The notes under the pieces were generated by a model that saw nothing but the letters and a program-made list of their open reading frames with translations, searched no databases and was not told where the DNA came from. The position numbers were made by a program, and so were the translations under genes. From Desulfatibacillum sp. (GTDB lineage: Bacteria; Desulfobacterota; Desulfobacteria; Desulfobacterales; SpSt-501): 64,000 nt of DNA. The DNA is taken from contig DYEU01000021.1 of NCBI GenBank assembly GCA_020725555.1, positions 62,001 through 126,000 on the forward strand, read 5' to 3'. Below are positions 1 through 8,962 of the stretch, piece by piece. Every line of letters starts with the position of its first letter. Position 1 is the stretch's first letter.

Positions 1-990
1 CCGGGCTTCCGCACCGAGTGGTGGTATTACACCGGGAACCTCAAGACCGAGGCCGGCCGGCGCTTCGGCTACCAGCTCACGTTCTTCCGCTACCAGCTCA
101 CGCCCTTCGGGGGGTCCGCCGCGTGGCCGGAGCCGCCCTCGGCCTGGCGCACGCGCCAGATTTACTCGGCGCACGCCGCCCTCTCCGACCTCTCCGCGCG
201 GCGCCACCTCCAGGCCGAGCGCCTCGGCAGAAACGCCCTCGGCATCGCGGGCTGGCTCCAGTACGGCCAGGACATCACGCTCTACCACCGCGGCTGGAGC
301 ATCGTGATTTTCCCCGACCGGCACACGCTTGCCGCCGCCGACGAGGAGTTCGCCTTCGCCCTCGAGCTCAAGCCCCTCAAGCTCCCCGTCTTCCACGGCC
401 GCGAGGGGTACAGCCTGAAGGGCTCGACCCCCGAGCGGGCGAGCTGCTACTACTCCTTCAGCCGGCTGGAAACGAAGGGCACGGTGAGCTTGGGCGGCAA
501 GCACCTCGCCGTCCGGGGCCAGAGCTGGATGGACCACGAGTACGCCTCCGCCCCGCTCGAGGCCGGGACGGTGGGCTGGGACTGGTTCAGCCTCCAGCTC
601 TCCGACCACAGCGAAATCATGCTCTACCTGCTGCGCCGCGAGGATGGCGGCCTCTCGCCCGCCTCGAGCGGCTCCTACATCGACTCCCAGGGGATGAAGC
701 GCCACCTCGAGTCCGGCTACTTCACGGTCGAGGCCCTCGACTCCTGGAAGAGCCCGCGAACGGGTGCTCTCTACCCGGCGAGCTGGCGGATCCGCATCCC
801 CTTGCTCGGCGTCGACCTGGTCGTCAAATCCAACCTCGCCGACCAGGAGATGCGCACGGCCTCGACCACGGGGGTCGTCTACTGGGAGGGGAGCGTTTCC
901 GCCCGCGGCACCAAGGGGGACGCCCCGGTCGAGGGGGCGGGCTACGTGGAACTCACGGGCTATGCCGGGGGGATGCCGGTCTTGAAATGA
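1..990 (+). CDS. AttH/CrtC lipocalin-like protein, 5' end missing
   Basis: The gene is already open at base 1, so its start and any signal peptide lie outside the window; 329 codons are visible. The first residues carry the EWWYYTGNL motif and codons 175-181 read SWMDHEY. Both are typical of the AttH / carotenoid 1,2-hydratase (CrtC) lipocalin-like fold. No carotenoid genes are nearby, so a hydratase role is not supported. Relatives of this family are often coded next to ABC exporters, and here the stop codon overlaps the start of an ABC ATPase by four bases (ATGA). That suggests one operon and a periplasmic lipid-handling role, which is inference. Codon use matches the neighbours. Confidence 0.8.
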   Translation, partial: PGFRTEWWYYTGNLKTEAGRRFGYQLTFFRYQLTPFGGSAAWPEPPSAWRTRQIYSAHAALSDLSARRHLQAERLGRNALGIAGWLQYGQDITLYHRGWSIVIFPDRHTLAAADEEFAFALELKPLKLPVFHGREGYSLKGSTPERASCYYSFSRLETKGTVSLGGKHLAVRGQSWMDHEYASAPLEAGTVGWDWFSLQLSDHSEIMLYLLRREDGGLSPASSGSYIDSQGMKRHLESGYFTVEALDSWKSPRTGALYPASWRIRIPLLGVDLVVKSNLADQEMRTASTTGVVYWEGSVSARGTKGDAPVEGAGYVELTGYAGGMPVLK

Positions 991-1907
991 GCCTTCAGGC
1001 ACCCATTCTCGAGGTCGACGGCCTGCGCAAGGTCTTCCGCGGACGCACCGCGGTGGACGGGGTTTCCTTCCGCGTCGCCGCGGGCGAGTGCTTCGGGCTG
1101 CTCGGCCCGAACGGGGCGGGCAAGACGACCACGATCCGCATGCTCTACGGCTTCTCCCCGCCCACCGCCGGCACGGTGCGCCTCTTCGGCATGGACCTCG
1201 GCCGCGACTGGCGCCGCATCCGGGCGCGCATCGGGGTCTGCCAGCAGGACAACACCCTCGACCCCGACCTGAGCGTCGAGGAGAACCTCCTTGTCTTCGC
1301 CGGCTACTTCGCGATCGGCCGCCGCGAGGCGGCCGCCCGCGCCGCGGAGCTGCTCGAGTTCTTCGCTCTCACCCCGCGCGCCCGCTCGCGCGTGATGGAC
1401 CTCTCCGGGGGCATGATCCGGCGGCTGATCCTCGCCCGGGCCCTGGTCAACCGGCCGGACCTGCTGATCCTCGACGAGCCGACGACGGGGCTGGACCCCC
1501 AGTCGCGGCACCAGGTGTGGGACCGGCTCGAGAAACTCAAGGCGAGCGGCCTTTCCGCCATCCTCACCACCCACTACATGGAGGAGGCCGCGCGCCTCTG
1601 CGACCGGCTGGTGATCGTCGATCGCGGCCGGATCCTCGTCGAGGGACGGCCGGGGGAGCTCATCCGCAAGCACGTCGGCCGCCAGGTGGTGGAGATCGGC
1701 GGCCCGGACGGCGCCCTGCGGGAGTACCTCAAGGAGCAGGGCCTCCCCCACGACGACCTGGGGGAGCGCATCCTGCTTTACACCGCAGGCGACGACGGCC
1801 GGGTCGCGGCGGTGCGCGAGCACTTCTGCCTGCGGCGCTGCACCTTCCGGGACGCGACCCTCGAGGACGTCTTTCTGCGCCTCACCGGCCGCGAGCTCCG
1901 GGAGTGA
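987..1907 (+). CDS. ABC-2 type exporter, ATP-binding protein
   Basis: A 306-residue ABC ATPase. Walker [10 protein letters not shown] is at residues 40-48, the signature LSGGM at 139-143 and Walker B LLILDEP at 159-165. A C-terminal extension of about 80 residues is of the kind seen in NodI/CcmA-like exporter ATPases. The signature has Met where Gln is usual, a common variant. The start ATG overlaps the stop of the lipocalin-like gene, and the permease follows 33 bases downstream. It should power export of a lipid, polysaccharide or drug-like substrate through that permease; the substrate cannot be read from sequence. Confidence 0.9.
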   Translation: MSLQAPILEVDGLRKVFRGRTAVDGVSFRVAAGECFGLLGPNGAGKTTTIRMLYGFSPPTAGTVRLFGMDLGRDWRRIRARIGVCQQDNTLDPDLSVEENLLVFAGYFAIGRREAAARAAELLEFFALTPRARSRVMDLSGGMIRRLILARALVNRPDLLILDEPTTGLDPQSRHQVWDRLEKLKASGLSAILTTHYMEEAARLCDRLVIVDRGRILVEGRPGELIRKHVGRQVVEIGGPDGALREYLKEQGLPHDDLGERILLYTAGDDGRVAAVREHFCLRRCTFRDATLEDVFLRLTGRELRE

Positions 1908-1940
1908 GGGCGGCCGCGGCGGACGAAAGGAAAACGGCCC

Positions 1941-2726
1941 GTGATCCGATGGGATGCCATCTCCTGGCGCTTCCTGCGCGTCTGGCGGCGCAATTTCGTC
2001 ACCTTCCGGCGGATCTGGAAGGTGAACTTTCTCACGCCGCTCCTCGAGCCCGTCTTCTTCATCGCCGCCTTCGGCCTGGGCTTCGCCGGGCTGCTCGGCG
2101 AGGTGCGCTACGGCGGGGCGGCCTTTTCCTACCCGGCCTTCCTCGCCCCCGCGCTCATCGCCGCCGCCGTCATGAACAACGCCTTCTTCGAGACGACCTA
2201 CGCCTCCTTCGTGCGCATGTACTACCAGAAGACCTTCGACGGGATGCTGGCCACACCGCTTTCGCTCGAGGAGATCATGCTGGCCGAGATCGTCTGGAGC
2301 GCCTCCAAGGCCGCCGCCGCGGCGGCGATCATGCTCGGGGTGCTCTCCCTCTTCGGCCTGCTTCTGTGGCCGGGGGCGCTGCTCGTCATCCCGCTCGCCT
2401 TTCTCGGCGGGATCGCCTTCGGTGCCATCGGCCTCTTCTTCACGGGGATCGTCCCCACGATCGAGATGTTCAACCTGCCGATCTTTCTTTTCGTCACCCC
2501 GATGTTTCTCTTCAGCGGGACCTTCTTCCCCGTCTCCAACCTGCCGCTCTGGGCGAAGCCGCTTGCGCTCTCCTTTCCCCTCTACCACCTGGTGGAGCTC
2601 TGCCGGCTCGTCTGCCTGGGCCGCTCCGAGACGGTGGCGTTCCTCAGCCTGGGCTACCTCGCGGTGTTTGCGGTCTTTTTCACGATCCTGGCGCTCTTCT
2701 TCATGCGGCGGCGGCTCATTCGCTGA
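1941..2726 (+). CDS. ABC-2 type exporter, permease
   Basis: A 261-residue NodJ/ABC-2 family permease with about six hydrophobic segments. It has the family's soluble stretch after the second segment (a YYQKTFDGMLATPLS-type region near residue 93-107) and a short basic C-terminus ending RRRLIR. The start is GTG with a GAAAGG-type ribosome site 10 bases upstream. It pairs with the preceding ATPase to form a dimeric exporter. Together with the lipocalin-like gene it forms the first operon of the lipid-modification region. Substrate unknown. Confidence 0.88.
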   Translation: MIRWDAISWRFLRVWRRNFVTFRRIWKVNFLTPLLEPVFFIAAFGLGFAGLLGEVRYGGAAFSYPAFLAPALIAAAVMNNAFFETTYASFVRMYYQKTFDGMLATPLSLEEIMLAEIVWSASKAAAAAAIMLGVLSLFGLLLWPGALLVIPLAFLGGIAFGAIGLFFTGIVPTIEMFNLPIFLFVTPMFLFSGTFFPVSNLPLWAKPLALSFPLYHLVELCRLVCLGRSETVAFLSLGYLAVFAVFFTILALFFMRRRLIR

Positions 2727-2808
2727 GGGAGACGCTTGACATCCGGGCCCGTTGCGGCGATGATTCCGGCCGCTCCGGAGCCGATCCCTGCCGCACGAAA
2801 CGCCGCCC

Positions 2809-3765
2809 ATGAGACACCCCCCCCCGCGACGCCGCAAGGCGCTTCTTGTTTCCATCCTGCGTTGGTTCGACGCCGAGGCGGGCGCCGGCCAGCCCGCAGC
2901 CGAGCGGCCCGACCGGGTCGAATGGCTGCGCATCCTGCCCTTCGTCTTCCTGCACGGGATGTGCCTGGCCGTCTTCTGGACGGGCTGGAGCCCGGTTGCG
3001 GTCGCGGTCGCAGCCGGGCTCTACTTCGTGCGCATGTTTGCGATCACGGGCTTCTACCACCGCTACTTCTCCCACCGCGCCTTCCGCGCGGGGAGGGCGG
3101 CGCAGTTTTTCTTCGCCCTGCTCGGCAACTCCGCCGTCCAGCGCGGCCCCCTGTGGTGGGCCTCCCACCACCGCCACCACCACCGCTTCGCCGACACCGA
3201 CGAGGACCCCCACTCGCCGGTCCGCCGCGGGTTCTGGTGGAGCCACATCGGCTGGCTGACGAGCGCGAGGCACTTCCCGACCCGCTGGTCCTACGTCAAG
3301 GACTGGATGGGCTTCCCCGAGCTCCGCTTTCTCAACCGCTTCGACACGCTCGTCCCCGCCCTCCTCGCCTCAGGGCTCTACGGCCTGGGCGCCTTGCTCG
3401 AGCGCGTCGCCCCCGGGCTGGGGACCTCGGGCCCGCAGATGCTCGTCTGGGGGTTTTTCATCTCCACGACCGTCCTCTTCCACGCCACGGTGACGATCAA
3501 CTCGCTCGACCACATGTTCGGCACGCGCCGCTACCCCACCCCGGACGCCAGCCGCAACAACGCCCTGCTCGCCTTGATCACGCTCGGCGAGGGCTGGCAC
3601 AACAACCACCACCACTACGCCGTCTCGGCCCGGCAGGGGTTTTTCTGGTGGGAGATCGACATCACCTACGCCCTGCTCTGGCTGCTCTCCCGGCTCGGGG
3701 TCGTCCGCGATCTCCGGCCCGTCCCGGAGGCCGTGCGCCGGCCGCCCGGCGGCCGGCGAGAGTAG
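2809..3765 (+). CDS. membrane fatty acyl desaturase
   Basis: A 318-residue integral membrane di-iron desaturase. The three histidine boxes are visible: HRYFSH at 84-89, HHRHHH at 120-125, and HNNHH at 264-268 (within GEGWHNNHHHY). Spacing and length fit acyl-CoA/acyl-lipid delta-9 type desaturases. It would insert a double bond into a fatty acyl chain with O2 and an electron donor, at the inner membrane. The gene lies 11 bases before the flavin amine oxidase gene. Its product, an unsaturated acyl chain, is the substrate class used by cyclopropane synthases such as the one three genes downstream. An oxygen-dependent enzyme implies at least occasional oxygen exposure. Confidence 0.9.
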   Translation: MRHPPPRRRKALLVSILRWFDAEAGAGQPAAERPDRVEWLRILPFVFLHGMCLAVFWTGWSPVAVAVAAGLYFVRMFAITGFYHRYFSHRAFRAGRAAQFFFALLGNSAVQRGPLWWASHHRHHHRFADTDEDPHSPVRRGFWWSHIGWLTSARHFPTRWSYVKDWMGFPELRFLNRFDTLVPALLASGLYGLGALLERVAPGLGTSGPQMLVWGFFISTTVLFHATVTINSLDHMFGTRRYPTPDASRNNALLALITLGEGWHNNHHHYAVSARQGFFWWEIDITYALLWLLSRLGVVRDLRPVPEAVRRPPGGRRE

Positions 3766-3776
3766 AGGGGGTCGCC

Positions 3777-5018
3777 GTGCGCCTCGCCGTCGTCGGCAGC
3801 GGGATCTCCGGGCTGCTTACCGCCTATCTCCTGCACCCGGAGCACGAGGTCACGCTCTTCGAGGCCGAGGAGCGGGTCGGCGGCCACACCTGCACCGTCG
3901 ATGTCGCGGCGGGCGGCCGCACCTTCGCCGTGGACACGGGCTTCATCGTCTTCAACGAGAAGACCTACCCGAATTTCGTCAGGCTGCTGAAAACGCTCGG
4001 GGTCGCCGCGCGGCCCTCGGCGATGAGCTTCAGCGTGAAATGCCCGCAGACGGGGATCGAGTTCCGGCCGAGCGGCCCGAGCACCTATTTCGCCCAGCGG
4101 CGGAACCTCCTGCGCCCCGCCTTCTACCGCATGCTCCTCGAGATCCGGCGCCTGCGCCGCGACCTCGCCGCGCTCGCCGCGCACGGGGACCCCGCGCTCA
4201 CGCTCGGCGCCTACCTCGACCGCCGGGGCTATTCGGCCTTCTTCCGGCGCCATTTCCTCGAGCCCATGGGGGCGGCGATCTGGTCGAGCCCGCCGGGGGC
4301 CCTGCGCCGTTTTCCGGCGCCGTTCTTTGCGCGCTTTTTTCAAAACCACGGCTTCCTCGAGCTGGTCCAGCCGCGTTGGCTGACCGTCGCCGGCGGCTCG
4401 CGGAGCTACCTCGAGCCGCTCACCCGCCCCTTTCGCGACCGCATCCGCACCGGCTGCCCCGTCCACGCCGTGCGCCGCGGGCCGGGCGGGATCCGGCTGC
4501 ACGCGGGCGGGGCGGAGTTCGCCTTCGAGGCGATCGTGCTCGCCGTCCACAGCGATCAGGCCCTGGCCCTGCTCGCCGACCCCTCGGAGGCCGAGCGCGC
4601 GATCCTGGGGGCGATCCCCTACCGCGAAAACCGCATCGCGCTGCATACCGACACGACGATCCTGCCGGCGCGCCGGCGCGCTTGGGCGGCCTGGAACTAT
4701 CTCGTCCCCGGCGACGAGGAGGCCGAGGTCGCCGTCACCTACGACATGAACATTCTCCAGGGCCTTGCGGCGCCGGTCGAGTTCCTGGTCTCGCTCAATC
4801 TCGAGGCACGCCTCGACCCGCGGCGCATCCTTCACCGCGCCCTCTTTTCCCACCCCGTCTACACGGCGGAGGGAATTTCCGCCCGCGGCCGGCTGGAGGA
4901 GATTCAGGGGGTGCGCCGCACCTATTTCGCGGGCGCCTGGTGCGGCTTCGGCTTCCACGAAGACGGCGTGAACAGCGCGCTTTCCGTCTGCCGCCGCTTC
5001 GGAAGGGAGCTCGCGTGA
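3777..5018 (+). CDS. FAD-dependent amine oxidase-like flavoprotein
   Basis: A 413-residue flavoprotein. The N-terminus has the dinucleotide motif VGSGISG (residues 6-12) followed by FEAEERVGGHT, and the C-terminus has GAWCGFGFHEDGVNSAL. This is the typical pattern of the NAD(P)-binding/amine-oxidase-like family encoded beside DUF1365 and CFA synthase genes. The GTG start at 3777 follows an AGAGGGGG ribosome site and gives the glycine motif within the first ten residues. The stop overlaps the next gene (GTGA). Relatives in alphaproteobacterial clusters have been linked to further oxidation of methylated or cyclopropane acyl chains, including furan fatty acids. Applying that here is inference. 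Confidence 0.85.
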   Translation: MRLAVVGSGISGLLTAYLLHPEHEVTLFEAEERVGGHTCTVDVAAGGRTFAVDTGFIVFNEKTYPNFVRLLKTLGVAARPSAMSFSVKCPQTGIEFRPSGPSTYFAQRRNLLRPAFYRMLLEIRRLRRDLAALAAHGDPALTLGAYLDRRGYSAFFRRHFLEPMGAAIWSSPPGALRRFPAPFFARFFQNHGFLELVQPRWLTVAGGSRSYLEPLTRPFRDRIRTGCPVHAVRRGPGGIRLHAGGAEFAFEAIVLAVHSDQALALLADPSEAERAILGAIPYRENRIALHTDTTILPARRRAWAAWNYLVPGDEEAEVAVTYDMNILQGLAAPVEFLVSLNLEARLDPRRILHRALFSHPVYTAEGISARGRLEEIQGVRRTYFAGAWCGFGFHEDGVNSALSVCRRFGRELA

Positions 5019-5797
5019 GAAGCTGCCTCTACGAGGGGACGATCCGCCACCGCCGCTTCCGGCCGGTGAACAACGCCTTCCGCTACCGGCTGATCCTGCC
5101 CTACCTCGATCTTGACGAGCTCGATGCCGTCGTTTCCCTCCACCCCCTGTGGAGCTCCCGGGGCCCCGGCCTCGCCTGGTACCGCCGCCGGGACCACTTC
5201 GGCGACCCCGAGGTGCCGCTCGCGGAGGCCGTGCGCCGCCGGGTCGCGGAGACGACGGGCCGCCGGCCCGCGGGCCCGGTCTGCCTCCTTTGCCACCCGC
5301 GGTATTTCGGGTACGTCTTCAACCCGGCGAGCTTTTACTACTGCTGGGATGAGGGGGGCGGGATGCTCGAGGCGATCGTGGTCGAAATCCACAACACCCC
5401 CTGGGGTGAGGTCCACACCTACGTTCTCGACCGCGCGACGAACCTCCACCCCCACCCGGGGTGGCGGCGGCACCTTCTCGACAAGGAATTCCACGTCTCC
5501 CCCTTCATCGACATGGGCATCCGCTACGACTGGCGCTTCCGGGTGCCGGGCCCGGCGCTCGGCGTGCACATGATCCTCTATGAGGGCGGGGAGCGGCTCT
5601 TCGACGCGACCCTCGCGCTCGAGCGGCGTCCGGTCGACCGCGCGGCCCTCGGCCGGGTCCTGTGGCGCTACCCCCTGCTCACGGTGAAGGTGACGGCCAT
5701 GATCTACTTCCAGGCGCTGCGCCTTGCGCTCAAGGGAGCCCCCGTTTACCCCCACCCGCGCAAGCGCGGGCGGCCCCCGCAAGGAAGGACGCCATGA
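5015..5797 (+). CDS. DUF1365 family protein
   Basis: A 260-residue member of the DUF1365 family, recognised by GYVFNPASFYYC, EIHNTPWGE and the MIYFQALRLALKGAPVYPHP-type C-terminus. Its biochemical function is not established, but the family sits almost always between a flavin amine oxidase-like gene and a cyclopropane-fatty-acyl-phospholipid synthase gene, as here. The GTG start overlaps the upstream stop and its own stop overlaps the next ATG, so the three genes are probably translationally coupled. The likely role is assisting acyl-chain modification at the membrane. Confidence 0.88.
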   Translation: MRSCLYEGTIRHRRFRPVNNAFRYRLILPYLDLDELDAVVSLHPLWSSRGPGLAWYRRRDHFGDPEVPLAEAVRRRVAETTGRRPAGPVCLLCHPRYFGYVFNPASFYYCWDEGGGMLEAIVVEIHNTPWGEVHTYVLDRATNLHPHPGWRRHLLDKEFHVSPFIDMGIRYDWRFRVPGPALGVHMILYEGGERLFDATLALERRPVDRAALGRVLWRYPLLTVKVTAMIYFQALRLALKGAPVYPHPRKRGRPPQGRTP

Positions 5798-7077
5798 ACG
5801 GCCGGATCGTCCCGCAGGAAGCCCCGTCCCCCGCCGCGCTCCCCGTGCGGCCCCTCGACCGCTGGGCGCGCGGCCGCGTGCTGACGCTTCTCCGCCGCCT
5901 CGAGCGCGGGTGCCTCGTGCTCGAGGAGGAGGACGGCGAAACGCACGCCTTCGGCCGCCGGAGCGCGGCCTTCCCCCTCGAGGCCCGCATCGCCGTGCGC
6001 CACCCCCGCTTCTACGGCGACTGCCTCCTCGGGGGAACGATCGGCGCGGGCGAGTCCTACATGGCCGGCTGCTGGGCGGCCGACGACCTCGCCGCCGTGG
6101 TGCGGATCCTCGTGCTGCACCCCGAGGTCTTCGGCGGCCTGGAGAAGGGGCCGGCCCGGCTTTTCGCCCCGGCGCTCCGGTTCATGCACTGGCTCAACCG
6201 CAACACGCGCCGCGGCAGCCGGCGAAACATCGTCGCGCACTACGACCTGGGAAACGACTTCTACGCGCTTTTCCTCGACGAGACGCTCACTTACTCCTGC
6301 GGCATCTTCGAGCGGCCGGAGGCGACGCTCCGCGAGGCCTCGATCGCCAAGTACGAACGGATTTGCCGCAAGCTTCGCCTGTCGCCCGCGGACCGCGTGC
6401 TCGAGATCGGCGGCGGCTGGGGCGGCTTTGCGATTCACGCCGCCTCGCGCCACGGCTGCCGCGTGACCACGACCACGATTTCCGACCGCCAGTACGAGCT
6501 CGCGGCGCGGCGCATCCGCGAGGCCGGCCTCGAAGGCCGCATCGAGCTTTTGCGTCGCGACTACCGCGATTTGACGGGCCGCTTCGACAAGCTCGTCTCG
6601 ATCGAGATGATCGAGGCCGTGGGCCATGACTTTCTTGAGACCTTCTTCCGTGCGGCATCCGAGCGGCTCGAGCCCCACGGGGCGATGCTCCTGCAGGCGA
6701 TCACGATCCGCGACCAGGTCTTCGAGCGCCACAAGAAGAGCGTCGATTTCATCAAGCGCTACATCTTCCCGGGCTCCTGCATCCCCTCGATAGCGGCCAT
6801 GGCCGCGGCCGTCGCCCGGGCGACGGACCTGAAGATCGTGCACCTCGAGGACATCACCCCGCACTACGTGCGCACGCTGCGCGCCTGGCGTGAAAACGTC
6901 CTCGCCCGGCGCGAGGCCGTGCGCGGCCAGGGCTTCCCGGAGAGCTTCCTGAGGATGTGGGAGTTCTACCTCGCCTACTGCGAGGGGGGCTTCGCCGAGC
7001 GCTACCTGGGCGACGTGCAGATGCTCCTGGCCAAGCCGCTCAACCGCATGGACCCCATCCTGCCGCCGCTCGATTGA
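5794..7077 (+). CDS. cfa: cyclopropane-fatty-acyl-phospholipid synthase
   Basis: A 427-residue SAM-dependent enzyme expected to add a methylene group across the double bond of phospholipid acyl chains. Visible landmarks are HYDLGNDFY at 149-157, YSCG at 167-170, the SAM loop LEIGGGWG at 203-210, and SIEMIEAVGH, which in the family carries bicarbonate- and active-site residues. The length matches full-size CFA synthases with the N-terminal lipid-binding domain. It is the last gene of the plus-strand lipid operon and overlaps DUF1365 by four bases. The gene name is given for family, not proven substrate. Confidence 0.9.
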   Translation: MNGRIVPQEAPSPAALPVRPLDRWARGRVLTLLRRLERGCLVLEEEDGETHAFGRRSAAFPLEARIAVRHPRFYGDCLLGGTIGAGESYMAGCWAADDLAAVVRILVLHPEVFGGLEKGPARLFAPALRFMHWLNRNTRRGSRRNIVAHYDLGNDFYALFLDETLTYSCGIFERPEATLREASIAKYERICRKLRLSPADRVLEIGGGWGGFAIHAASRHGCRVTTTTISDRQYELAARRIREAGLEGRIELLRRDYRDLTGRFDKLVSIEMIEAVGHDFLETFFRAASERLEPHGAMLLQAITIRDQVFERHKKSVDFIKRYIFPGSCIPSIAAMAAAVARATDLKIVHLEDITPHYVRTLRAWRENVLARREAVRGQGFPESFLRMWEFYLAYCEGGFAERYLGDVQMLLAKPLNRMDPILPPLD

Positions 7078-7128
7078 GGCCGCCCGCCTGCCGCGGCCGC
7101 CGCGGGCGAAGAATCCCGCCGCCGTCGG

Positions 7129-8169
7129 TCAGCCGCCTTCGCGCCGCCGCAGGCGGTAGTGGGAGACGATCCACTCGCGGCCGCCGGCAAACCCCCAGAG
7201 CTCGGCGCAGGCCATGAAGAACATGCGCCAGCGCTGCAGCCTCCGCCGCGCCTCCGCGGGTTCGGCGCCGGAGCCGAGCACCGCGAGCGCCTCGCCGCGC
7301 CGGGCGTCCAGCCGCTTGAGCCAGGCCTCGGCCGTGCGCGCGTAGTGGCGGCCGTTGAGCCGGTCGTGCCGATCGAGGACGAGGTCCTCCTGGCAGTAGA
7401 GCAGGAGATCGTCGGAGGGCATCATGCCGCCGGTGAAGAAATGCCGGCCGAGCCAGTTCCCGGCCCCCTCGGTCTCGAAGCGGTAGGCATATCGCCGGTG
7501 GCTGAAGACGTGCAGGAACAGCCTTCCCCCCGGACGGAGCCAGGAGCGGATGCGGCCGAGCAGGGCCGGCCAGTTGGCGAGGTGCTCGAACATCTCGATC
7601 GAGACGACGCGGTCGAAGGACTCCCCCGGCGTGAACTCGTTTACGTCGGCGGTCACGACCGCGAGGTTCGAGAGCCCCAGCCGGCGCACCTCCTCCTCGA
7701 TGAAGCGCCTCTGGGGGGCGGAGTTGGAGACGGCGAGAATCGAGCTTCGCGGGTAGCGCGCGGCGGCCCAGAGCGAAAAGGAACCCCAGCCGCAGCCGAG
7801 GTCGAGCACGCGCTGGCCGTCTTCGAGGAGGGCGCGGGCGGCAACGAGATCGAGCATCGCCTCCTCGGCCGCATCCAGCCCGGAGACCCCCGGCGGCCAG
7901 TAGCAGGCGCTGTACTTCATGCGCCGGCCGAGGACGAGCCGGAAGAACGCGGCGGGGACCTCGTAGTGCTGGCGGTTTGCGGCCGCAGGCTCGGGGGCGA
8001 TCGGGGAGGCGCGCATCGCCGCAAGAAAGCGCATTTTGGCGGCGAGCGCCTCCTCGGGGTCCCCCCGCCGCTCCGAGGCGAGGCGCCTGCGGTCGAGGGC
8101 GCGGATCGCCAGGCGAAGCAGAACGTCCGGGATCCAGCCCCGTTCGGCGGCGTCAATCAGGAGGTTCAT
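7129..8169 (-). CDS. second CFA-type SAM-dependent methyltransferase
   Basis: A 346-residue methyltransferase of the CFA synthase superfamily, convergent with the full-length synthase and only 51 bases from it. The SAM loop VLDLGCGWG is at 121-129 and an acidic [11 protein letters not shown] motif follows. The YDLGNDFY region is replaced by HYEVPAAFF, and the N-terminal lipid-binding domain of classical CFA synthase is shortened. It may methylate rather than cyclopropanate unsaturated chains, as UfaM-type enzymes do; this is inference. Its start overlaps the end of the upstream DUF1295 gene by 17 bases. Confidence 0.82.
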   Translation of the reverse strand: MNLLIDAAERGWIPDVLLRLAIRALDRRRLASERRGDPEEALAAKMRFLAAMRASPIAPEPAAANRQHYEVPAAFFRLVLGRRMKYSACYWPPGVSGLDAAEEAMLDLVAARALLEDGQRVLDLGCGWGSFSLWAAARYPRSSILAVSNSAPQRRFIEEEVRRLGLSNLAVVTADVNEFTPGESFDRVVSIEMFEHLANWPALLGRIRSWLRPGGRLFLHVFSHRRYAYRFETEGAGNWLGRHFFTGGMMPSDDLLLYCQEDLVLDRHDRLNGRHYARTAEAWLKRLDARRGEALAVLGSGAEPAEARRRLQRWRMFFMACAELWGFAGGREWIVSHYRLRRREGG

Positions 8170-8959
8170 CGTCCGGTCTCCGCGGCGGAAGCGGGAAGAA
8201 GGCCGAGGTCCGGCGTCGGTAGTCGCGGTACGCCGGCCGCCGCTCGAGGATCGAGCGCTCGGTCAAGGGGATGCCCGTCATCTTCAGCAGCACGAGCGTG
8301 ACCAGGATCGGGCTGAAGATCGTGAAGGCGCCGCCGGGCACGGCGAGGGCGATCCCGTAGAAGCCCCACCACACGAGGCACTCGCCGAAATAGTTGGGGT
8401 GCCGCGAGTAGCGCCAGAGGCCGCGGTCCATCACGAGTCCGCGGTGTTGCGGGTCGGCCTTAAAGCGCGCGAGCTGCGCGTCGGCGATCGCCTCGTAGAG
8501 CATCCCGAAGAGCGCGAGGGCGGCGCCGGCCGCGTCCCCGAAGGTCAGCCGCGCCGGTTCCGGGGCCGCCTGGGGGACGAGGAGCACGAGGGCGATGACC
8601 CAGAGGAAGGCTGCCTGCAGCCAGAAGACCTTGAAGAGGCTCACCCAGGCGAAGCGCCCGCCGCTTTCTCGGCGCCAGGCGGCGTAGCGCGGGTCCTCGG
8701 GCCGGCCCCGGTTGCGCCAGGCGAGGTAGAGGGAAAGCCGCACCCCCCAGAGGGTGCAAAGCAGCGCGACCGCAAGCCGCCTCACCTCCCACCCGCCGGC
8801 CTCGGCCCAGCCGAGCCAGGCGACCAGCACGAAGCCCAGGCTCCAGAGGCTGTCGACCACGGTCACGTTTTTCCGGATGAGGCTGTAGAGCCAGCCCGCG
8901 GTCATGAGCGCAAACACCGCAAGCAGGGTCGTGAGGGCGAGCGCCGCCGGAAGGCCCAT
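8153..8959 (-). CDS. DUF1295 membrane protein (steroid 5-alpha-reductase-like)
   Basis: A 268-residue polytopic membrane protein. The signature [10 protein letters not shown] at residues 184-193 with a following WWGFY identifies the DUF1295 family, which is related to steroid 5-alpha-reductases and isoprenylcysteine methyltransferases. The fold suggests an NAD(P)H-dependent reductase acting on a lipid. It lies between a GPH-type transporter and a CFA-type methyltransferase in a four-gene minus-strand operon. Co-occurrence with amine oxidase, DUF1365 and CFA synthase genes is common and supports acyl-chain modification, but no reaction is proven. Confidence 0.83.
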   Translation of the reverse strand: MGLPAALALTTLLAVFALMTAGWLYSLIRKNVTVVDSLWSLGFVLVAWLGWAEAGGWEVRRLAVALLCTLWGVRLSLYLAWRNRGRPEDPRYAAWRRESGGRFAWVSLFKVFWLQAAFLWVIALVLLVPQAAPEPARLTFGDAAGAALALFGMLYEAIADAQLARFKADPQHRGLVMDRGLWRYSRHPNYFGECLVWWGFYGIALAVPGGAFTIFSPILVTLVLLKMTGIPLTERSILERRPAYRDYRRRTSAFFPLPPRRPDDEPPD

Positions 8960-8962
8960 GGT

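Noticed and set aside
960..2933. Long open frame of about 650 codons antisense to the ABC ATPase, permease and desaturase start
   Set aside because: The product is Arg/Glu/Gly-rich with no domain, and the sense strand carries clear ABC genes. Such mirror frames are expected in very GC-rich DNA; several others in the window (for example opposite the FAD amine oxidase, secA and clpA) were rejected for the same reason.
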